Program-made: the position numbers and the translations under genes
Source of the DNA: Plecoglossus altivelis
Taxonomy: Eukaryota; Chordata; Actinopteri; Osmeriformes; Plecoglossidae
Assembly: GCA_036571765.1 (NCBI GenBank)
Contig: BROE01000018.1
Coordinates: forward strand, 12,518,694 to 12,582,693
DNA length: 64,000 bases
Direction of reading: 5' to 3'
The notes under the pieces: model-generated
Told to the model about the DNA's origin: nothing
The model's database searches: none
What the model saw: only the letters and a program-made list of their open reading frames with translations
Shown here: positions 58,164 through 64,000 of the stretch, piece by piece
Numbering within the stretch: position 1 is the first letter of the stretch
How the letters are laid out: every line of letters starts with the position of its first letter

Positions 58164-58631
58164 GACTCAAGAGGTTAGTTGCAGAAATTAAAATGATTAG
58201 AATGAGACAGTATATGCATATTTAGATGTTAAAACATATTTACCTGCATATCTATCTTGTAAACGTTTGGTAACGGAGACGAATATAAAGGAACTTACGT
58301 TTTGTGTGTTTGATTTATTTTGGTTATGTTTTGATTTCTGATTTTATGAGTTTGACTGTTCAGTTAGAAGTCATCAGAACTCCTCCTAGATAGAAAGATT
58401 ACTGAAGGAAAACTAACTATTTCCCTGCTGAGGGACTGACAGGGGTGTCTTTGGGAATGAAAGAGTTCTTGGTACACTTGCCTATAAGTCTCGGGAATGT
58501 TTGCATTTACAAAGATGCTTATTGACCTGTGAGGTACTCGGTGAAGACGGACCATCCCCTCCCCTATCCTGGTTTTCCTGAAGTAAAGCAAAATGTCTGA
58601 GATCTCAGAATTTTGGTTTAAAAGGAGGGAA
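58164..58631 (+). other. Retroviral region between SINE and 3' LTR, with polypurine tract
   Basis: Non-coding; ends in the purine run AAAAGGAGGGA immediately before the LTR, as expected for a plus-strand primer site. Confidence 0.6.
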
Positions 58632-59030
58632 TGATGGGTAATGGCTGAAAGTTAAGCTATGTATTTTATTTTATTTGTTTTATTTGATTAAACATTGAAT
58701 AGTTTATAGAGGACACATGAGCAATTCCATATGTATGTATGTTAAGATATTGTTGAACTCTGGTTGAACCTTCTCTTCTGTGCCTCTAACACATGGAAAG
58801 CATTTGAAAAGAGTTATAGTTATCTGTCAAGTCCTTGTTTAGGCCATTACACTATACTGTCTAATGTTTATATTGGATCCTTGTATAACTGAGCATGTAC
58901 AAATCCTATAGGCTGAATAACTGTTCTTTGTCTCTGGAAACTATATAAACTCATGTATGTGGACTGTACCCTGTACCTCTTTCTGACCGGTTCATTAAAC
59001 CTGTACCTCTTTCTGACCAGTTCATTAAAC
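58632..59030 (+). mobile_element. 3' LTR of the retroviral fragment, truncated
   Basis: It starts TGATGGGTAATGG and matches the solo LTR at 6,497-6,951 through the TATATAAA box to the ATTAAA signal, then stops. The last 30 bp (CTGTACCTCTTTCTGACC..., 58,971-59,000) are duplicated in tandem (59,001-59,030). The U5 part is missing. Confidence 0.8.
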
Positions 59031-60942
59031 AAAAGTAGTAAAATAAGATAAGGGTAAACTACAGTATGAAAATGAATGTACAGAGAAAATACTTGTCTGA
59101 TCTTAGGATGACACTCAAGTTGTTTGGACTATTTTCCACCTTTAAGACCAATAAACACTTGGCATCAGACCTTGCTGAGTACCATTACTGTTTTTGAACT
59201 TACAGAACATAAAATATTTTACACCTCTATGAGACTTTCTTCAGAACATTGAGACCTTGAGAATTTCACAGAAGTTGTAGTTCTCTAAACTCACTGTTGT
59301 AGTTTGTATTGGCAAAGTGTGCAGACATGGGTTTACATACCCTCAATATCAATCAAAGTACAACACACACTAATGTGGTAGCCAGAAGGAAACATGGGCC
59401 CTCACAACACAGCACAAGCACCGGCAGCACCACGGAGAGCACCTTCAGAGGAAGACAAAAGGTAACAGCTACTCAGAGAGGTTCAGGACCATGGATAGCT
59501 CCAAAACAGGTGTACACAATTTACCCTCTGACAGGGAGCCTCAGCTGCAGATTGTTGGGCCAATTAGCAGCTACGTAAAAGAGAGCTAAGGAGCCACAGT
59601 AGGGAGGAACAGAGGAGGTGAGCAGACACGGAGTGCTTGATGCATCACCCAACCATCAGAGCAGTTTTGACTCACCAACACTCTGGAGGAAAGAGACCTA
59701 GAGGAAGATGTGAGTAGCCTGAAGAACTCCTTTGCTAACCATACATCTCTTCTGCCGCCCTTCCAGATATAACCTTTATGAAGCAAGGAGCTACCTAAGA
59801 AGGCAAACCTGAGTTACAATTTTCTCCTACTCCCCTCTCCCACAATTTATGAAGATTAAAAGTTATGTTTTGTTGCATTGAAACTCTGCCTAGTGACTTG
59901 TTTTGACCCAAACCCTCCAAGTCTCGTTTCTGAAGGTTACACTAAGCAGAAATCGAATATGCTGGCTATATGTAATATGATATGAACTATTATATGCATT
60001 TGGATTTTTTGCTGTATTTTATGTGAAGTAAAATACAAAATGTTAAATTGGCAGTATGCAAATGCCACTAGTAGTGTGCAACACAGTACATACAATATTG
60101 ATGAAACAACATTTACACATATGTTGGGGAATTGTTCATGTTGTTACATCTTAAAATAAAAACTGATCTAGAGTCTAAATTCAGTCTTCAGAAATTGCAG
60201 TAGCAGATCCGTGACAAGCAAAGATAAAATTGCAACATGCACACCACTAAATTACAAAAGTCAGGAAGTAGGAAGTCAGCCAACAAATAACTATTATCAC
60301 TACTATCACTATTAAGTACCTAACCCAACCTTTCACTTAATCTGTAAACTGAAAATGCTTTTTATTCTGATTTCATGTTCTTTCCAAGCCTCTGAAGATG
60401 TTTTTGATAATGATATGAAAAGCAGGTGTTTTGATTTTAGAATGACATTTTCAAAATGTCAGTTTTAATAATTTAATCAGGTTGATTTTACATGATTGGA
60501 TGGGTGTTTTTCATTAGTTGGATGTGCACACACAGACTTGTCAAAAAGAACAGCTGGCATAGCTTAGATCCTCATAAGGTTAAAGGCGAAGTTTAGAGGG
60601 TGTAGGGGTGGTTGGTGAATTAAAGAAGGGAGAGGATAGCTGAAGGATTAAGACAATGAAATGAATGGGAGCGGGAGAAAGGGGGGTAAAAGCAAGAAGG
60701 GGAGATAATCAATCCAGCCACTCTGAGTTTAATGAATGGTAATGGCCTAAATTTTCCAGTTTATGCACAATCCATCTGTTCCCAGAAACTTCCAGAGAAT
60801 AATTGAGATCGTGTAAGGATAGAGGAAATGTGAAAGTGTATAAGTTTGCGTTTGTGTGTGCATATGGGATTCTACCAGGTGCAGTAGCATAAATATAGTC
60901 TTGTACACACGGCCGTGTGTACACAAACTGCACTAAAGATTC
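59031..60942. other. Intergenic sequence, nothing firmly recognised
   Basis: No convincing gene. An 89-codon ORF at 59,309-59,578 is unlike any known family. Confidence 0.3.
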
Positions 60943-61209
60943 TGTAATAATATGTATCTATTCTATTCTTCGCACATGTACAATACTCTTTGCACATGCA
61001 CATCGGTAAGTATTCGTACAGTTTGTATCCTGTTTAGTTTATGTATAGGAAAAAAGTTATATTTATTTTAAATTGTTTGTTTGTCTGTACTGTTGAATGT
61101 CTGTACTCATGTAGCACCGTGGCTCTGTGAGGCACGACATTTCGTTCCACTGTATGCACCCGCATGTAGCGGAATGACAATAAAGCACAACTTGAACTTG
61201 AACTTGACT
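60943..61209 (+). mobile_element. L2-like LINE 3' end with CTTGA tail
   Basis: It contains CGCACATGTACAATACTCTT, GTGGCTCTGTGAGGCACGAC, ATTTCGTTCCACTGTATGC and AATGACAATAAAGCACAACT, ending in repeats of (A)CTTGA. This is the typical end of fish L2/Maui-type LINEs. It is inverted relative to the copy at 56.6 kb. Confidence 0.75.
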
Positions 61210-62329
61210 TGTCATACTCATGCATGGGTGTGTTCATACAAGCAGATGTTTGTGTGACACCTCCAGTGCGTATACATGTATGGGTATGTTTATATTTGTG
61301 TATGCGTTTATATACAAGCAGGGTGTGTATATGTGTCTTAATGCAGGCATGTTTGTTTAAGCTACACGGGTTTCTTTTCAAAGTTGTAAAAGCGATAACC
61401 TACCAATAACACTACAAGTCCAATTATGCCATTATGGTGACGCATGAAGACGTTAACTCAGATTTAACTGTACGCAAGAGACTTTCTGTACTGAGTCTAT
61501 ATATGTTGTGTGTTTTAAATCACTGGACTTATCAGCAATCCTTGAACTGAAATTTAATACTCCATTTTGTGTTGCTCCTCTGTTCTGAACCTCGCTCCCC
61601 AACTCTAACAACCCTCCCTATTCTCTTCTGTTTTCCCCTCTCCTTTCTCCTTTCTCTCTTTATCCTACTGCTGAGGATAGGTCAGAATTCGAGGGATCTA
61701 GTGACGCAAGATCAAGCCCAAGGCAGGGTAAGGCCGGGTCAAGACCAGGCTACTCAAAATACACAAGCAGTAGTGTTTGACTAGGTAAAAAGTCTGAATC
61801 TGAATTTAGTTTTTATTTGCAGTCTAAAGTAGTGATGTGTGCTTATGGCCACACAAAACAATATTCATCATTAGTTACAAAGTTTTATGTGGCCTTGGCA
61901 CGTCATCATAAACAAAATCTGGTAAGCAACTGAAACTGATGCCCTAAAACATATGGTATTTCACATAGCTAATACTTGTTAAATCTGTGTGATGGGGAAG
62001 AGATTTCCGATGAGTTTGTGTACAGTGGCAGATTACAAACTCTTTGCTACTGTCAATTACGCCATGTATGTGCCATTGCCTGCGACTGCAGAACCACTAC
62101 TTGCCACCTCTCCCTGGCTGTGGCTGGCCCCCTCCACCTCCTCCAGAGCATCCCATTGTGCCCACAACCCCTCACTCAGGGGCTGACCACTATGTGTTGG
62201 CACACTGGCCACTGTCCTTTTTCGACTCATTTCATCACATCCCTCAGTTCTGGTTCACTTCATTGTTTTACTGCCCAGTCAGCAGGTTGATCCAGTCGTA
62301 GTGCCCTGCATTTAGCCTAATCTTCCTTC
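61210..62329. other. Intergenic sequence, nothing firmly recognised
   Basis: A pyrimidine-rich tract lies at about 61,610-61,670. Pro/Leu-rich ORFs at 61,976-62,301 overlap in different frames and are not convincing. Confidence 0.3.
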
Positions 62330-62760
62330 ACTACTTCTCAGCCCTGTCTTCTGCCCTGCTACAATGCAAGCATTCTGCTGCACATGGGCGTCTGGTTAAC
62401 CCATCTGCGTTGGTTTGGACTTCTCCTTTACGATGGAGGGTGGTGAAATTGTACCTTGTTGCTGCTCCACTCATTTTGCAACCTGGCCCTCCGGCTCTCG
62501 AAATGACAGCAACCACTTGAGGGAAGCATGATTTGTGCGTATCAGGAATTTAAGGCCACATAAGTAGTGTTTGAACTAGTTCACCATCTCCACCACCGCT
62601 AGAAGTTCTTGCCGGGTGACACAGTAGTTCTTCACCTGTCTTGTATAGGCCCTACTGTAGTATCACTAGCTCCCCCTTGGCTGTGACCTGGGACAGGACA
62701 GCTCCCAGACCCTCGTTGCTGACGCCTGTATTGAGCGCAAACTCTCTTCCGGAGTCTGGT
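62330..62760 (-). pseudogene. Ty3/Gypsy-type polymerase remnant (RNase H and start of integrase)
   Basis: On the minus strand, NEGLGAVLSQVTAKGELVIL near 62,720-62,660 matches the RNase H DASxxGLGAVLSQ box. Further on, YNFTTLHRKGEVQTNADGLT then RRPC and CLHC (62,450-62,360) match the end of RNase H and the spacer before the integrase zinc finger. A stop and frameshift lie between. Confidence 0.65.
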
Positions 62761-62990
62761 GTCGACAATAGAATGTTGTTCTTCGTACGTCGCTAACTCA
62801 GTTAGCTGAACTTGATTGTTGAAGATTTGGCATGATCTTGGATCATTTGGTTCTTCGAAGCTCATCCTAGACTTGCTGTCATAGCAACAGGTCCGTAAAC
62901 TCAAACCTGCTCGGGACCAGGCTTATTTGATGTAAACAGGATTAGATTGAGGCTTTATAAACAGAGGAGATAGGGAAGTCTGTCGCAGCC

Positions 62991-63425
62991 ATGTCTTGTC
63001 CATTTTTACGCGGGCAACCTGTTGCGGAAGGTGCGAGAATAATTCGTAGAGCTTTTCAAATTAATCGGGTATCGCGGGATAGACAGGAACCTTTAGCCCA
63101 GCGCGAGAGTGTAATTGTTGAGAGATCCCGTTTTTCTCGTGAGGGTGTCAATTACATAATTAATTTGTTGGAACCACACTAAGTGTTCAACACCTGGGAG
63201 TAGGGCTTTGACAACTGCACAGACTGTGTGCACTGCCCTGAGATTCTTTGCGAGTGGCACTGTCCTTTATACTATTGGAGACGCAGAGAATTTAGTGAAA
63301 AGTGCTGTCTGTCATGCCATTCGCAAAGTTTATCTGGCACTCAAGCAGTTTTTTTTGTGGTATTCCCAAGCCATACATATTTTGAATTAAGTAAAAGTTT
63401 TCACTTTCACAAAGAGTTGAAATGA
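62991..63425 (+). pseudogene. Harbinger (HARBI1-like) transposase N-terminal fragment
   Basis: ATG 62,991 opens 63 codons containing RVSRDRQEPLAQRESVIVER and GVNYIINLLEPH. After a stop and frameshift, 63,208-63,390 gives QTVCTALRFFASGTVLYTIG, then CHAIRKVYLALKQF. These are the first two conserved segments of Harbinger transposases, including the helix-turn-helix-like part. The DDE catalytic region is absent. Confidence 0.75.
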
Positions 63426-63700
63426 TTGTACCAGCCATTTGGATTATACTTCATTTAATGCAGCAACAAATAATTTTACAGTGTACTAAGAGAATTGAAA
63501 ACTCATTTACCACCACCACCACCCGTTTGTTTTCTTGGTGGCTGTTATAAATAGACAAACCAGGGATGAAACCCAGCGTCTGGTGATGTCTATGCGTTCC
63601 AGACTTCAGGCTGTAATTGACTGTTAAGGATTTGCAACCAAGTATTAAAAAGTGAAAAATTGATTTAGGATTATTATTCTGTCACATTACTTTTGCTCCC
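63426..63700. other. Intergenic sequence, nothing recognised
   Basis: AT-rich flank between a Harbinger fragment and a Tc1-type terminal repeat. Confidence 0.4.
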
Positions 63701-63734
63701 TTAACAAGTGGGAGGCACATATGCAAACTGTTGT

Positions 63735-63900
63735 AATTCTTACTCCGTTCACCTGATTTGGATGTAAATACCCTCAAATTAAAGCCGACAGTCTGCAGTT
63801 AAAGCACATCTTGTTCATTTAATTTGAAATCCATTGTGGTGGTTTATAGAGCCAAAAAAGTTTGAATTGTGTTGATGTCCCAATATTATGGACCTGACTG
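63735..63900. mobile_element. Tc1-type terminal inverted repeat (right end only)
   Basis: Reverse-complement, it starts TACAGTCAGGTCCATAATAT and continues TGGGACATCAACACAATTC and CTATAAACCACCACAATGG, a terminal repeat known from fish Tc1 elements. The matching left repeat was not found in the window. Confidence 0.55.
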
Positions 63901-64000
63901 TATGCCCACAGAACTGCCCCTTAACCGACCTAAACCCTCAAGGAAGAAAATAAAAAAACTTCCAGAAAAACTCACAACAAAAATTAAGAAACCTTGGGCA

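Noticed and set aside
61976..62301. 104- and 85-codon Pro/Leu-rich ORFs
   Set aside because: Two frames of the same strand are open over one short region without motifs, and they lie next to a Gypsy relic.
1..64000. CRISPR arrays, operons, riboswitches, tRNA or rRNA genes
   Set aside because: The window is eukaryotic. The tandem repeats are microsatellites or short duplications without spacers, and the tRNA-like sequences are SINE heads with tails and target duplications.

Overview
The window looks like teleost fish nuclear DNA. The main gene is a fish orthologue of ataxin-2-like, split into many exons with GT-AG junctions. The rest is dominated by element families typical of ray-finned fish: Rex3-type LINEs, several Tc1/mariner families, hAT, Harbinger, tRNA-derived SINEs, L2-like LINE ends and retroviral LTRs. 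I see nothing prokaryotic and cannot name the species from the sequence alone.

Layout. A probable solo LTR occupies 2-567. From about 36.4 kb down to 1.2 kb the minus strand carries atxn2l. I could join 21 coding exons (35,778 to 1,197) into one 904-codon reading frame with every splice phase matching; it includes the LSm fold, the LsmAD region and the PAM2 motif. Its introns hold most of the mobile DNA: a Tc1 copy beside a palindromic AT/TG/CA microsatellite (2.65-4.35 kb), a Rex3 LINE split by a solo LTR (6.4-8.95 kb), a nearly intact Tc1 element (11.1-12.8 kb), a cluster of related repeats with a THAP-like remnant (16.8-21.2 kb), two hAT copies in opposite orientation (25.06-26.09 and 32.00-32.97 kb), a second Rex3 (29.3-30.6 kb) and other remnants.

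Upstream of atxn2l are three CCAAT boxes and then the best Rex3 copy (37.0-39.3 kb). A Harbinger-type accessory ORF (40.3 kb) and a SINE with a 16-bp target duplication (42 kb) follow. A two-exon C2H2 zinc-finger gene reads on the plus strand (43,116-44,537, 404 codons). Beyond it lie two Tc1 elements each associated with a Rex3 copy (44.7-45.9 and 46.2-48.0 kb), another member of the 17-21 kb repeat family, a mariner-like relic with an internal duplication (52.1-53.9 kb) and the 3' end of a LINE carrying a restriction-like endonuclease (54.6-55.3 kb).

At 56,265 a plus-strand ORF resembles the N-terminal signal anchor of xylosyltransferase (XYLT2-like). It may be a first exon whose gene continues outside the window, or a remnant. 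The last 7 kb holds a decayed endogenous retrovirus fragment with a 3' LTR, an L2-like tail, a Gypsy RNase H relic and a Harbinger transposase fragment.

I found no coordinated undescribed system such as an operon, defence island or CRISPR array. The items most worth follow-up are the THAP-associated repeat family, the Tc1 transposase with a single nonsense codon, the orphan XYLT-like exon, the inverted hAT pair and the SINE that shares its tail with Rex3.
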